Shown here: piece by piece, positions 56,301 to 64,000 of the stretch
Layout of the letters: the number at the start of each line of letters is the position of its first letter
Numbering within the stretch: the first letter of the stretch is position 1
NCBI GenBank assembly: GCA_965204465.1
Contig: CBDBES010000002.1
Location: forward strand, 1,240,001-1,304,000
Length of the DNA: 64,000 bases
Reading direction: 5' to 3'
Source: CBDBES01 sp965204465
GTDB taxonomy: Bacteria; Spirochaetota; Leptospiria; Turneriellales; CBDBES01
The notes under the pieces: model-generated
Database searches by the model: none
Told to the model about the DNA's origin: nothing
The model's input: only the letters and a program-made list of their open reading frames with translations
Translations under genes and position numbers: made by a program

Positions 56301-57574
56301 ACTCCCATACCACCTCCACCGCCTGACCCGCCACCACCTCCGCCTCCTCCTGCATAAGCACCTACATCGCCACGACTTGTAAAAGTATAACCTGCACCCT
56401 TACCGCCTGAAGAACCCCTTTTACCCTTCTGTGGATTACCGCTTGGAGAACCCCCAATACCCCCAAACAAACCAGATAAACCACCATTACCACCTATGCC
56501 TGCCTCTGTAAAAATTTTACCAGGATTTTTGATCATTACAGATTTAATGATCACTATCCCCCCACCACCCCCACCACCACCGCCACCACCAGGACCAACA
56601 CCACCCCCACCGCTTCCAGCGCATGCGGTTTCACTTGATTCTGTAAATCCATCATAAATAGCAGCCCCACCGCCACCACCGCCACCATAACCTAAGGAGT
56701 TTCCTCCGGAACGACGACGATCTTTCTCTTTATTATTGGTATCCGAACTTCCACCAGATGCAATTTGATATACAATCCCATTTCTCCCATCCTTCGCCCA
56801 GCATTCCTCTGCTCTATGGATATGTTGGTCATCCCCTAATACTTGTCCATTCGTACCTCGCTTGCCATATCCTCCCTTGGCAAGTATCTCTCCTTCATTA
56901 ATGAATGAATCCGCTTCTACGATCAAATATCCTCCTGGTTTTCCTCCCTCCCCTCCTATACCTCTAGCCCCTCCCTGTATACCAGGGCCTAATGCAGTGC
57001 GGGGAGCATCCCAATGAGAAGCCCAACCTCCATTTCCTCCATTGCCGCTACCATCACTTCCAGGAGCACCTTTCTTCAATAATTCGCCACCATTCCCTCC
57101 TTTTCCTCCGGAACCACCTCTTGTCCCCGCACCCGCGCTTGCATTTCCTGCAAGGCCTCCAGCTCCTCCACTACCACCGTTAGCGCCTTCCTGAGGTTTT
57201 CGATTGCTCACCCGATGATTCTTTACATAATTGCGATAAAAAGCAGGTAATTCCAAATTTGTATTGCTTTCCGATAGGTCTAATGTTGCATTTCTATTGA
57301 TCTTAAATGTTCTGGCTTTTATATAAAGAGATTTTTTCCCTGCGCAATTTTGGCTACAAACAGTTACCCTGCCATTGAAAGTAACCGATTTATAGATGTG
57401 ATAGTCATCACCGCAGGTGGCTTGGATACATCCTGAATGGAAAGTCTTCTTTGTATTAGGCATTATATCCGCCGAATATATAGAACAGAATGAAAGAGCA
57501 TAAAAGCCCATTCCATACAAGCTTAATTGGATAGACTTTAATATAATGAATTGATTCAGTATATTTTTATTCAT
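53357..57574 (-). CDS. Giant exported polyglycine/FlgD-Ig protein A
   Basis: 1,405 aa with an N-terminal hydrophobic signal (YGMGFYALSFCSIYSA). Same plan as protein B: Cys-containing beta head (YKSVTFNGRVTVCSQNC), then a Gly-rich region around residues 130-430 (GGSGGAGGLAGNASAGAG, GPGGGGGGGGGG), Ig-like modules (IAGVYYKIGS, DNAGNWSSI), and a C-terminal FlgD-Ig-type domain (YDQTGSLIRRLLYQRPYSEI, GSQVRSGVYHVVYFHDQK). First gene of a three-gene minus-strand operon; protein B starts about 115 bp after its stop. The Gly repeats fit a polyglycine-II bundle, an inference. Confidence 0.82.
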   Translation of the reverse strand: MNKNILNQFIILKSIQLSLYGMGFYALSFCSIYSADIMPNTKKTFHSGCIQATCGDDYHIYKSVTFNGRVTVCSQNCAGKKSLYIKARTFKINRNATLDLSESNTNLELPAFYRNYVKNHRVSNRKPQEGANGGSGGAGGLAGNASAGAGTRGGSGGKGGNGGELLKKGAPGSDGSGNGGNGGWASHWDAPRTALGPGIQGGARGIGGEGGKPGGYLIVEADSFINEGEILAKGGYGKRGTNGQVLGDDQHIHRAEECWAKDGRNGIVYQIASGGSSDTNNKEKDRRRSGGNSLGYGGGGGGGAAIYDGFTESSETACAGSGGGGVGPGGGGGGGGGGGIVIIKSVMIKNPGKIFTEAGIGGNGGLSGLFGGIGGSPSGNPQKGKRGSSGGKGAGYTFTSRGDVGAYAGGGGGGGGSGGGGGMGVNGLVIFIHNNPRDTRIFTSDISHHIKGYYDPISIASDPVISGIKWRHDLFDENQNGSWFSMSVLKEINSGQQNWFDLEPIYISRSSTADHSTLFGVTEARYHLISTCGGIYKRSFPSSEDEEYFMQIGFEEDISMRSYTDFCHYDHRGNFCPAYKTDKRKNVYNFSFNPDTSGPRDSILLRNRSKIPFFLLCDGLNYISITAKARDGTEKNKRFPFLVDQYAPCDNVDYHNCRMSLWDQKTGNEIHEGNNSGKIEIGLNIFEGVGSGLLKDHSNENINQEQNYNVQIYGLRQVENRNSPFHLAGDHERQINILKENESVLDKNCKEIIEDHLWGENIDPVWKGVYDPEARIPITLSSDQEGTYWLFACLKDNAGNWSSIIDTESTNFFKMENFPASYQGDMNGNLKLLSMFNPLGVYDSSVADHNNYDPDEYPNRIREAYIPILHRRIIIDLPQVDFPGKNCNTDPCSPLILSPQPAIFFPGESNLQIAYDPPDYNGNKKLRLGIKLPKDHSGIAGVYYKIGSIPPSDADSDILYNFVPLDETSYQKCSSLISTNNSIDGENRFYSEEWSKESWVDFCFDIIPLANSSVYVWLSDNAGNQNYLKAFAQRKLFVDITPPSPPTVLKTDFNPSHKTIIDLHFNPGKDSNGVAYHRLCYWESLSGFTRSKLQELFKGKCPDSASISGKRVQQSSLILFQGEERVVHTLSPFKSINAGRWSFAAFAIDYAGNVSSFSEIYEVVVSNGKSYLDFLVEDPQYSEGVYPRSGSDDFYTFKVKYTDADNRQPTVAQVWIDTDCNSIYEEHEKHDMGKEVDLSGNSTEYWNGRTYIFQKHLEYNSENEGKYLYRFHFENNKIPSLSGFEGGDPNEIHVLQLDPYSLKSFEGPMQVRNNLYRRSSSRFPVILLKPPPANKISKKISVSVYDQTGSLIRRLLYQRPYSEIDRYLIWDLKNFRGSQVRSGVYHVVYFHDQKMVDFKRVVVLQ

Positions 57575-57663
57575 TTAAAATAAATCGTCTTAGGATAACG
57601 ATTTGATCTATTGGATTAAAAAATAAAGATGGGCTTGATAAAACAGATAGAAGGGATACTCAT

Positions 57664-57690
57664 ACTTATAAGATACAAAGTGTCTTATAG
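57664..57690. promoter_or_regulatory. Imperfect inverted repeat upstream of the giant-protein operon
   Basis: ACTTATAAGATAC and GTGTCTTATAGT form arms around AAA with one bulge, about 90 bp upstream of the start at 57574. It may be an operator. No strong -35/-10 pair stands out beside it. Confidence 0.3.
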
Positions 57691-57748
57691 TACGGTAGGG
57701 AACTTTTTATATCCAATATGCTCTGTCAAGAATTTTATTTAAAATAGT

Positions 57749-57758
57749 TGTAGAAACC
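57749..57758 (+). repeat. Left end of the IS1182-type element
   Basis: TGTAGAAACC followed by AATGCCGTTGGGTCTGT lies 91 bp before the transposase start and recurs at 1173 and, inverted, at 8342. It is the probable terminal inverted repeat. No right end was found because the element is cut at about 58370. Confidence 0.55.
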
Positions 57759-57848
57759 AATGCCGTTGGGTCTGTCTAAAAAGGCTTACGAGAAAAAGTC
57801 TATTATAATTACTTGTCAGGATAAATCGATTTTTCTCTATTCTACGTT

Positions 57849-58385
57849 ATGTCTCAGAATAATTCACTTTTATTTACAGACCTGCCTCCGCAAGAGGTAA
57901 ATGATAAGAAATATCTACACAGGCAGGTAACCTTTAAGGAATACGATACAGGACAGAGAGAGCTTTTTCCGGAGGATATTGAGCAATCCCTGCCTAAGTT
58001 TCATATTGCACGCTTTATCAAGCTTGCTATGGACAAAATCAATATTGATTCTCTTATATCCAGCTATAAAGGTGGGGGAGCCAGCGCCTATAATCCCAGG
58101 TTATTGTTAAGTGTGTGGCTTCTGGCTCTTACTTACAAGACCTATAGCTGTCGTGGGGTAGCTAAATTGCTTAGAGAGAACATTGCCTTTAAGTGGCTCA
58201 GTGGGAATAAGATCATAGATTTTCGTACCCTGAATAATTTTCGTTCTCGTTTAGAGAAAGATATAAAAAAGATATTCCAGGAGGTGATTCAAATAGGTAT
58301 AAAGAATGGTATTATTACTGCTAAAGATATTTTCATAGATCATTCTAAATTCGAGGCAGATACTTATCGATCCGCAATAGAATAA
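57849..58385 (+). pseudogene. IS1182-family transposase, truncated
   Basis: 178 codons remain of a transposase usually of 450-500. ELFPEDIEQSLPKFHIARFI, SYKGGGASAYNPRLLLSVWL, YSCRGVAKLLRENIAFKWLS and RTLNNFRSRL are the N-terminal DUF772-type domain; it stops just after KDIFIDHSKFEADTYRSA, the first catalytic Asp region. The 3' part is replaced by sequence shared with 63577 onward. Confidence 0.85.
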
Positions 58386-58850
58386 TGGGGATCATTCGAC
58401 TCTTATTCTTCGTCAAAGCCAACCTTTAGAATAGAGGCATCATCGTTTATGGCAAAATCGTCTAATCGTGAACTGGAAATACGGGGCTCTTCGGTATATG
58501 ACCTCAATTGAGGTGGTGCAAGCATGCATATATCCCCTGTATTTCTATTGTGATAGCTACTGGAATATCCATCAGAGACGATCCCTGTTTCTTTATTATA
58601 AAGATTTTTATAAATATCTTCATCTTTATGCCCAAAAAGGAGAGCCTCTGTATCATTGCCTTCATAAATTCTGAGTCTCATCCTACAAACATTATCAGCC
58701 ATATTGATCTCAAATTCAAACCGATACCAAGACGGCCAGGAATCCATATCCGGAGTAAATTCTTCGATAAGATATAATCTCAGCAAGTCTGGCGGGCGAC
58801 CAGAAGGCCGCTCTACAATGCCGCTACCGCCGTTACCGATAATACTTTGT
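58376..58850. repeat. Duplicated 3' part of the lipoprotein gene, copy 1
   Basis: From TAGAATAATGGGGATCATTC onward, this segment matches 63577-64000 with scattered substitutions. It covers the 3' flank and C-terminal coding half of the lipoprotein gene at 58403. Confidence 0.85.
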
Positions 58851-59359
58851 TGCCTGAAAATTAGATAATACCTGGTGAAAATGCTGATAAGAAGTGTCTC
58901 AGGGTTGTCGGAGGAATTATCAGAATTATCAATACGCGGCTTACCAAAAACAAAAGAAAAATTCAGATGCGAAAAGTATACGTATAATCCTGCATTCGCA
59001 TAAAATTGCATGTAGATGGCATTGATATCTTTGTAGCAACCTATTTGTGTCGAAAAACGATGTCCGCGAGTCAACAGACACTGTCCATCTTCTGTTACGC
59101 AGTCTGTATTGGTAACAATTGGGAGAGATACTCTATTATCATTACTTGCGGCAAGAAATTCCCAATTCTCTTGTGAAGGTAGCTCTCCGACGCTATATTT
59201 CTCGAAATCATCAGAGAAGAAAGGATGTGAGGAGGTGCATGGCGTCCTTTGATTCGATTGAACTTCTTGCTGTTGGCTGGTCGAACAATTTATAGAGAGG
59301 AAAAGAAGAGTCCATAGAATAAGGAGCAATCTTCTAAAATCTTTCTTCTTTGAATTCAT
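58403..59359 (-). CDS. Lipoprotein of unknown function (paralogue at window end)
   Basis: About 318 aa from the ATG at 59359 (MNSKKKDFRRLLLILW), which has AAGG upstream; an ATG at 59395 adds 12 residues. Lipobox LSINC (Cys25). The mature part looks like a beta-sandwich (FFSDDFEKYSVGELP, WYRFEFEINMADNVCRMRLR, DICMLAPPQLRSYTEE), reminiscent of LamG/concanavalin-like folds, but no family is certain. Last gene of a minus-strand run with the transglutaminase-like gene (3-bp gap if the upstream start is used). Closely related to the partial gene at 63608. Confidence 0.7.
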   Translation of the reverse strand: MNSKKKDFRRLLLILWTLLFLSINCSTSQQQEVQSNQRTPCTSSHPFFSDDFEKYSVGELPSQENWEFLAASNDNRVSLPIVTNTDCVTEDGQCLLTRGHRFSTQIGCYKDINAIYMQFYANAGLYVYFSHLNFSFVFGKPRIDNSDNSSDNPETLLISIFTRYYLIFRQQSIIGNGGSGIVERPSGRPPDLLRLYLIEEFTPDMDSWPSWYRFEFEINMADNVCRMRLRIYEGNDTEALLFGHKDEDIYKNLYNKETGIVSDGYSSSYHNRNTGDICMLAPPQLRSYTEEPRISSSRLDDFAINDDASILKVGFDEE

Positions 59360-59398
59360 GAGCATGGACCTTATTTTCAATATCACAATTTTCATCTG

Positions 59399-60487
59399 TT
59401 AAGGACAAACATCTTTATGCAATGTCCTGTAATTCCAATGTCTTTTGCCATTTTCATAGCATCTATTGCCGATTGGAAACTCGAATGGAGGATCAGGCGG
59501 TGGAAGGTGAGATGGACGACGCCAAGTCCCCAGATAATTATGAACGTAATCAGGTGGGGGAGTAGGTGGGCCATTCCAATATCTACCCACAGTATCATTC
59601 CAAACTTTATCCGCCTGATGACAAGCCCAAATATTCGAAAAATAGTAGTCAATATCATAGTAATCCATGATCCGAAATTTGCTTTGATAAAAAACAATAT
59701 TGAATGCATGCCCTCCTGTTCCATCACCGCATTTTTTTTTAGAAGTATCTGATACCCCTGATACCCCTGACACTTCTTCGTCAAGGTAATGAGGCCTTCC
59801 CACAGGGCCATTCGGGTCAATATAACGTTCACTTGCGGGCAGTCTCCAGGGGGGGATGTCTGAATCATTGGCAGGCTGACCCCATGCAGAATGATGTTCA
59901 CCCACGAAAACACATTTTGCTGCCACCCCCAAATGTCTCAATAAAGCAGCTCTTAAAAAGGCGTGGTCTTCACAGTCACCACAATACTTAGGATTAGTAT
60001 GTACCTTCGTTTTTACTTTTTTTTCATGTATCGGTATAGAAGAATCATTACATCTTTCTTTTGGATCATTTCTTGCCTTCTTCACCATCCTTGCTCCTGA
60101 ATGCGTAATAATACGAGCGGCCTCTACACCATCTGGCCAATCATCTTCATCAGAAGCCCAAGCCATATTTTTGTGTACATAATCTGCCACAGCCTTCATT
60201 TTTTGATCGGATGTGTATCGGGTACGAATTGTATATTTCATGAGATCAATAATTTGTTGATTCGACATCCCTGATAAGCCATAGGTATATCTAGAGTCAG
60301 ACTCATCCATTGCCTCAATCGCTGCCTTAATGACTGCAATATTTCCGAAAGAAAAAGAGTGGCTATTAGCAGCATTACCCCTATCCCTAGGTATTCCAGT
60401 AGCCCTGTCTAAGTCCACATCACAATTTCCGCATTTTGCAGGGCAATTTCCACCACAGTCCACACCAGTCTCATCCCCACTTCGCAT
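59399..60487 (-). CDS. Transglutaminase-like domain, C-terminal part of a frameshifted giant gene
   Basis: 362 codons from the first ATG in this frame, but the frame is open upstream and reads TNNWENYCIDGMRSGDETGVD..., the common 'DGxxNGDETGVDCGG' linker, so it continues the protein encoded at 60409-62820. The C-terminal domain carries a probable Cys-His-Asp triad: Cys172 in YCGDCEDHAFLRAALL, His260 in GTGGHAFNIVFY and Asp275. It could be a peptidase or cross-linking enzyme. Joining the two frames gives a protein of about 1,140 aa. Alone, this part would lack a signal peptide. Confidence 0.75.
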   Translation of the reverse strand: MRSGDETGVDCGGNCPAKCGNCDVDLDRATGIPRDRGNAANSHSFSFGNIAVIKAAIEAMDESDSRYTYGLSGMSNQQIIDLMKYTIRTRYTSDQKMKAVADYVHKNMAWASDEDDWPDGVEAARIITHSGARMVKKARNDPKERCNDSSIPIHEKKVKTKVHTNPKYCGDCEDHAFLRAALLRHLGVAAKCVFVGEHHSAWGQPANDSDIPPWRLPASERYIDPNGPVGRPHYLDEEVSGVSGVSDTSKKKCGDGTGGHAFNIVFYQSKFRIMDYYDIDYYFSNIWACHQADKVWNDTVGRYWNGPPTPPPDYVHNYLGTWRRPSHLPPPDPPFEFPIGNRCYENGKRHWNYRTLHKDVCP

Positions 60488-62820
60488 ACCATCAATGCAA
60501 TAATTTTCCCAATTATTAGTTTTTTGCCGAAATAAACATTATAATTGGGGGAATTTTTAACTAAATCAAATTCTGCCCAACTTAGATCATAGGGGATTAA
60601 GTAGAAATAGTATTTGATGCTTTTTGTCCTCCAGCGCTCAGGATTTGTCATCTGTAAATTTTGACGATGCAGGGGACTATTCGGATGCAGTTTATAGAAG
60701 ATTACTTTCCAGCGAGATGATGAAGCAATATCTATACTTTGCTTAAATCGATATGTTATTTTATTGCTTTCTTGAGGCGGAGACTCTGCATTTCTTACAT
60801 GCACAAGCTTTGCTTCTTTTACATACGAAAGCTCTGCTTCTACATATTGAAATAGTTGATTACCTGAAAAGAAGAGGGGGTTGTCAAACTTTATTCTGAG
60901 TTTATACGCTCTATTGCTAGTCGTTGAAGTCGTGCTGGAAGGGGTTGCTAAAGCGACTATTCTAGAATCGAATTTTGTTCGATAACTGATGTTTTCTTCA
61001 TAATACAGATTCTTTATTATATTTTTATCTGTTAAATCCCAATTAAAATTACCGGTCTCTTTTTTAAGGTAGCTTTTAATTTCGTGATCTTTGATCAAAG
61101 CAAATAGAAGCCTGCCGTTGATAGGTCGGATGGGTATTTCAATCTTATAGAGTCCTTTTTGATCCTGTGTATTAGATCCAACTTGCTTTATTCTACAATG
61201 ATTTGGATAAGAGGAATAGCCTGGTATATTGCAATTAGGGATATTATAGGCAAAGTGTCTAATGAAATACCTATTCAAATTGTTTTGAGATACTAATAAC
61301 AAGTCAAGCGTATAAAATTCAGATAGACGATCTGCTTTGTAAATATACATTCTATACAATTGATTTTCTTCTAAAGTGCCCCTATAAAACGAAAAATGAC
61401 CACTCAATCCCGTTCTAAACTCCCCTCTCCATGTATTATTTCTTTTCCCTATAAATTTAACGTAGAAGAGGGTTTCAGATTGGGTAGAGATGCCATGCAT
61501 ATTGAGATATCTCCTCTGCCTGGATTGTAGTAATTTTTTTTCATATTTGTAATCACCGCGTTTACTGATTTGAATAAGGTTATTCGACTCTGTTAAACCT
61601 TGTTGAGAAACGTAGGTAGCTGGCCTGACTATAGGTTCTGGAATACTACCCTGTCTTAAGGCTATTATTTCTGCTTCCAGAAAAAAAGCATACTCTTCCA
61701 AAAAGGTAGAATATTCATTGAGTATAACTGGATTGTTGGTATTATAAATCTCTATATTGGGTAAAGGAATGGAAATATGAAAGTTTTTGTTTGTCCTTAA
61801 ATGCAGAAACACGTTTTTCTTAACTACATTTTTGAATTTAGAATCATTGCCTATTAAGCGATGTGATTTACTGAAAATACTTAAAGAAATTAAGGCTTCG
61901 CTGATATTTGTCTGATCTGTATATATCTTTCCGGAAGCCTCAAAAAGATAATCACCATTTTTTATTACAACTTCTGATCGGATTAGATGAACACAATTAT
62001 CCGAATCCTGAGAACAAGAATCAGAAGGCTCATATAAGTTAAATTGAATGGTTTTATTTTCTTTAGGTCTCAGATACCATGTCCTGCATCTGTTCATTTC
62101 TCTATATTCTTCATCCCATACAGTGCAGTTTATGAGAGACTCTTGCATAATCACCCCATTGTCTAATCTAAACTTACCTGGGAAATTACCATTGTGCAAA
62201 CTGGAAAATACATCTTTAACATAACTATCAAATTCAGGGTAGGCATCTCTTAAGCTATTTATATCTGATTCGCTTAACTTAGGAGGCCGCCAATCATTAG
62301 AAACCTCTAAGACCCTTGGATATAGATAAATTTTAGATTCATATTGTATTTGATCAACTTCCTGACCGTTATAATATTCATAAGTAATGAGAAAATTATC
62401 AGCATTTTGAATATTGCGTAATTCCGCCTGTGTAAAATATCCAGTATCCCAGCCCCCTTCTGGGTTGACTAATTTTTTAAAAATTGCTCCATAGTATCCA
62501 TCTATGAATACGTTATTATGGCTTGGTAAAGATGTTTCATAGGTAGAAAAGAAATTATCTCCTTTGGTTAATATACGCTTTAATGTATTATCTGAATTTT
62601 TGAGTTTTAGTAAAGGCCTTAATCCTGTATTAACCTGACCCAAAGGATAAGCAGAGTCTATCTCTATAGTAAAAAGAATCGTCTTATTTGTTGCATTAAT
62701 ATTTTGAATATTCGGAAAAATAGAACAAAATTTACCATAATAGCCATATTCATGCTGTTCTGACTCACAAGACACTCTGTTCGTTAGAATAGTGCCTACT
62801 GGATTTTTTGTAGTTATCAT
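60409..62820 (-). CDS. N-terminal part of the transglutaminase-like giant gene
   Basis: 803 codons; the last 36 (from LIIGKIIALMV) are an out-of-frame tail, so about 767 residues are genuine. The protein is beta-rich with scattered Cys and many Asn/Tyr, without a recognised domain. Its ATG overlaps the stop codon of the upstream lipoprotein (TAATG), so the two are coupled. It has no signal peptide of its own, which is odd for an apparent surface protein; it may originally have been one reading frame with the lipoprotein. Confidence 0.7.
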   Translation of the reverse strand: MITTKNPVGTILTNRVSCESEQHEYGYYGKFCSIFPNIQNINATNKTILFTIEIDSAYPLGQVNTGLRPLLKLKNSDNTLKRILTKGDNFFSTYETSLPSHNNVFIDGYYGAIFKKLVNPEGGWDTGYFTQAELRNIQNADNFLITYEYYNGQEVDQIQYESKIYLYPRVLEVSNDWRPPKLSESDINSLRDAYPEFDSYVKDVFSSLHNGNFPGKFRLDNGVIMQESLINCTVWDEEYREMNRCRTWYLRPKENKTIQFNLYEPSDSCSQDSDNCVHLIRSEVVIKNGDYLFEASGKIYTDQTNISEALISLSIFSKSHRLIGNDSKFKNVVKKNVFLHLRTNKNFHISIPLPNIEIYNTNNPVILNEYSTFLEEYAFFLEAEIIALRQGSIPEPIVRPATYVSQQGLTESNNLIQISKRGDYKYEKKLLQSRQRRYLNMHGISTQSETLFYVKFIGKRNNTWRGEFRTGLSGHFSFYRGTLEENQLYRMYIYKADRLSEFYTLDLLLVSQNNLNRYFIRHFAYNIPNCNIPGYSSYPNHCRIKQVGSNTQDQKGLYKIEIPIRPINGRLLFALIKDHEIKSYLKKETGNFNWDLTDKNIIKNLYYEENISYRTKFDSRIVALATPSSTTSTTSNRAYKLRIKFDNPLFFSGNQLFQYVEAELSYVKEAKLVHVRNAESPPQESNKITYRFKQSIDIASSSRWKVIFYKLHPNSPLHRQNLQMTNPERWRTKSIKYYFYLIPYDLSWAEFDLVKNSPNYNVYFGKKLIIGKIIALMVCEVGMRLVWTVVEIALQNAEIVMWT
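60520..60525 (-). other. Homopolymer frameshift site (T6 on plus, A6 on coding strand)
   Basis: One extra A in GGCAAAAAACTAATAATTGG would fuse ...YFGKK to TNNWENYCIDG and restore one gene. It could be a sequencing error, a phase-variation tract, or true decay. Confidence 0.75.
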
Positions 62821-63365
62821 TATACTAGATCTGTTGCATAATTAGTCACGGAGAAACCAAATTCATGTATTTTATTTGTATCTTTATGAAGAGCATCCAC
62901 TCTGCCAAATATTTTTATTCTATGAGTATATCTATTTTCTATTTCAGCATTCCGTATGATATTTTCACTGTTGTCGTAAAAAACCTTACTCGATCTATAT
63001 CTAATCACAAAATCACTAAAATCTGAATTAGGAATGTGGGGATCCTCTTCTTCAAAAACGAATGTTTTAAAAGAATGGCCTGGGCTATAGGTTTTTGATT
63101 TTTCTATATCTTTATAAGGATTTGTATTGTCTACATCATATAAATAATCTGCATATCCATCTTTATCCTTATCTTTATACCTAAATTGAGGCCTAAAGTC
63201 ATACCCCCCACTAACAAATTCTGATTTATTTATCAAAAAATCAGTAGTCGAAAGATCATATTGTTTCTCATTATCATGCAAGAATGAACAAGTCAAAGAT
63301 AAACCACCGAGAACTAGCAATCCTAAAAACCGCATAAATCGCGCAATGAACAAAAAATATTTCAT
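62820..63365 (-). CDS. Lipoprotein, first gene of the transglutaminase run
   Basis: 181 aa from the ATG at 63365; the codon before it is TTG, and GGAGG lies 11 bases upstream of the ATG. Lipobox LSLTC (Cys26). The Asp-rich loop KDKDKDGYADYLYDVDN resembles a calcium-binding (thrombospondin-3/dockerin-like) motif. No family recognised. Its stop overlaps the start of the 803-codon frame, so it is probably the membrane anchor or partner of that protein. Confidence 0.65.
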   Translation of the reverse strand: MKYFLFIARFMRFLGLLVLGGLSLTCSFLHDNEKQYDLSTTDFLINKSEFVSGGYDFRPQFRYKDKDKDGYADYLYDVDNTNPYKDIEKSKTYSPGHSFKTFVFEEEDPHIPNSDFSDFVIRYRSSKVFYDNSENIIRNAEIENRYTHRIKIFGRVDALHKDTNKIHEFGFSVTNYATDLV

Positions 63366-63368
63366 CAA

Positions 63369-63607
63369 TGAAATTTCCTCCTTTTTAAAAGTCTAAAACT
63401 ATCAATCACAAATTGACCCGAAAAGACGGTATGCTTATAAACAGAACAATTCAAAGATTTCTTAAGAAATAATGAACAATAGATTTGCTGTCAAGTCTTT
63501 TTTTGTTATAATATTTTATTTTTGATAGTATTTCTTTACATTGATCTTTGTACAATACTCCATGCCAAGTCTTTAGTAGAATAATGGGGATCATTCGACT
63601 CTTATTC
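63369..63607. other. Intergenic region upstream of the lipoprotein operon
   Basis: About 240 bp, AT-rich, with the operon promoter presumably on the minus strand near 63400-63450. It contains GAACAATAGATTTGC (63473-63487), a 15-bp match to the IS1182-type remnant at 44895, hinting at a further element relic. No gene seen. Confidence 0.4.
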
Positions 63608-64000
63608 TTAGTCAAAGCCAACCTTTAGAATAGAGGCATCATCGCTTATGGCAAAATCGTCTAATCTTGAACTGAAAATACGGGGCTCTTCGGTATATGA
63701 CCTCAATTGAGGTGGTGCAAGCATGCATATATCCCCTGTATTTCTATTGTGATAGCTACTGGAAAAGCCATGAGAGACGATCCCTGTTTCTTCATTATAA
63801 ATCCTCTCATACCCATCTTTATCTTTATACCCAAAAAGGAGAGCCTCTGTACCATTGCCTTCATAAATTCTGAGTCTCATCCTACAAACATTATCAGCCA
63901 TATTGATCTCAAATTCAAACCGATACCAAGACCACCAGGAATCCATATCCGGAGTAAATTCTTCGATAAGATATAATACCAGGAAGTCTGGCGGGGGACC
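63608..64000 (-). CDS. Lipoprotein paralogue, partial at window edge
   Basis: The frame is open to the window end and matches the C-terminal part of the gene at 58403 (LIEEFTPDM, WYRFEFEINMADNVCRMRLR, SSYHNRNTGDICMLAPPQL). It ends KVGFD one codon pair earlier than its sister. The N-terminus lies beyond the window. Shared 3' flanking sequence begins at about 63577. Confidence 0.75.
   Translation of the reverse strand, partial: GPPPDFLVLYLIEEFTPDMDSWWSWYRFEFEINMADNVCRMRLRIYEGNGTEALLFGYKDKDGYERIYNEETGIVSHGFSSSYHNRNTGDICMLAPPQLRSYTEEPRIFSSRLDDFAISDDASILKVGFD

Noticed and set aside
49286..57574. T9SS cargo (Bacteroidetes) reading of the FlgD-like tails
   Set aside because: The tails also fit FlgD-Ig domains of spirochaetes, Shine-Dalgarno sites are strong, and no T9SS component is in the window; kept only as an alternative.

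Overview
The window is AT-rich bacterial chromosome, mostly housekeeping genes broken up by decayed mobile elements and, in the last third, by a large block of secreted-protein genes. The best taxonomic guess is a spirochaete near Leptospirales. The hints are the EF-Tu sequence style, a GldA/GldF/GldG-like ABC operon followed by a DUF4340 protein, myo-inositol-phosphate synthase, a short-form HisG, PEGA and SPOR proteins, Shine-Dalgarno sites such as AAGGAG before tuf, and many lipoprotein signal peptides. This is an inference from remembered families, not a database result.

Layout. 0-1.2 kb: pyrE and an overlapping exported protein. 1.2-6 kb: an accessory patch with a repeat-built lipoprotein, an outer-membrane-type protein of higher GC content flanked by a 64-bp direct repeat, and IS110 and Rpn-type remnants. 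6-8.3 kb: a HEAT-repeat/DNA-methyltransferase fusion and a broken cas2-cas1 pair on the minus strand. 8.4-10.8 kb: two CAT-anticodon tRNA genes, hisI, an ArgA-like acetyltransferase, a SPOR protein and an SDR. 10.9-13 kb: a beta-propeller pseudogene in pieces. 13-15 kb: clpP and mraY. 15-20.6 kb: a VOC gene wedged in front of the Gld-like ABC operon. 20.7-23 kb: egtB-egtD (ergothioneine). 23.5-33.3 kb: tuf plus an S10 ribosomal cluster that stops after rplP, facing rbfA-infB-nusA. 33.6-40.6 kb: aminotransferase with an AsnC regulator, a PEGA protein, inositol-phosphate synthase, truA, hisG and a TPR protein.

Accessory region, 40.8-64 kb. Two secreted ankyrin-repeat genes form a tandem duplication. 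They are followed by IS30 and IS1182 remnants and a rhomboid protease. A minus-strand run then encodes two giant paralogous proteins with polyglycine heads and FlgD-Ig-type tails, plus an FG-GAP protein. After a truncated IS1182 transposase comes a second minus-strand run: a lipoprotein, a very large protein with a transglutaminase-like C-terminus split by one homopolymer frameshift, and another lipoprotein. The C-terminal part of that last lipoprotein recurs at the window edge.

The most promising candidate for an undescribed system is the 46-63 kb secreted assembly: polyglycine giants, an FG-GAP partner, lipoproteins and a transglutaminase-like enzyme. The HEAT-methyltransferase beside the dead cas1-cas2 is the other item I would follow up. 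No CRISPR array was seen.
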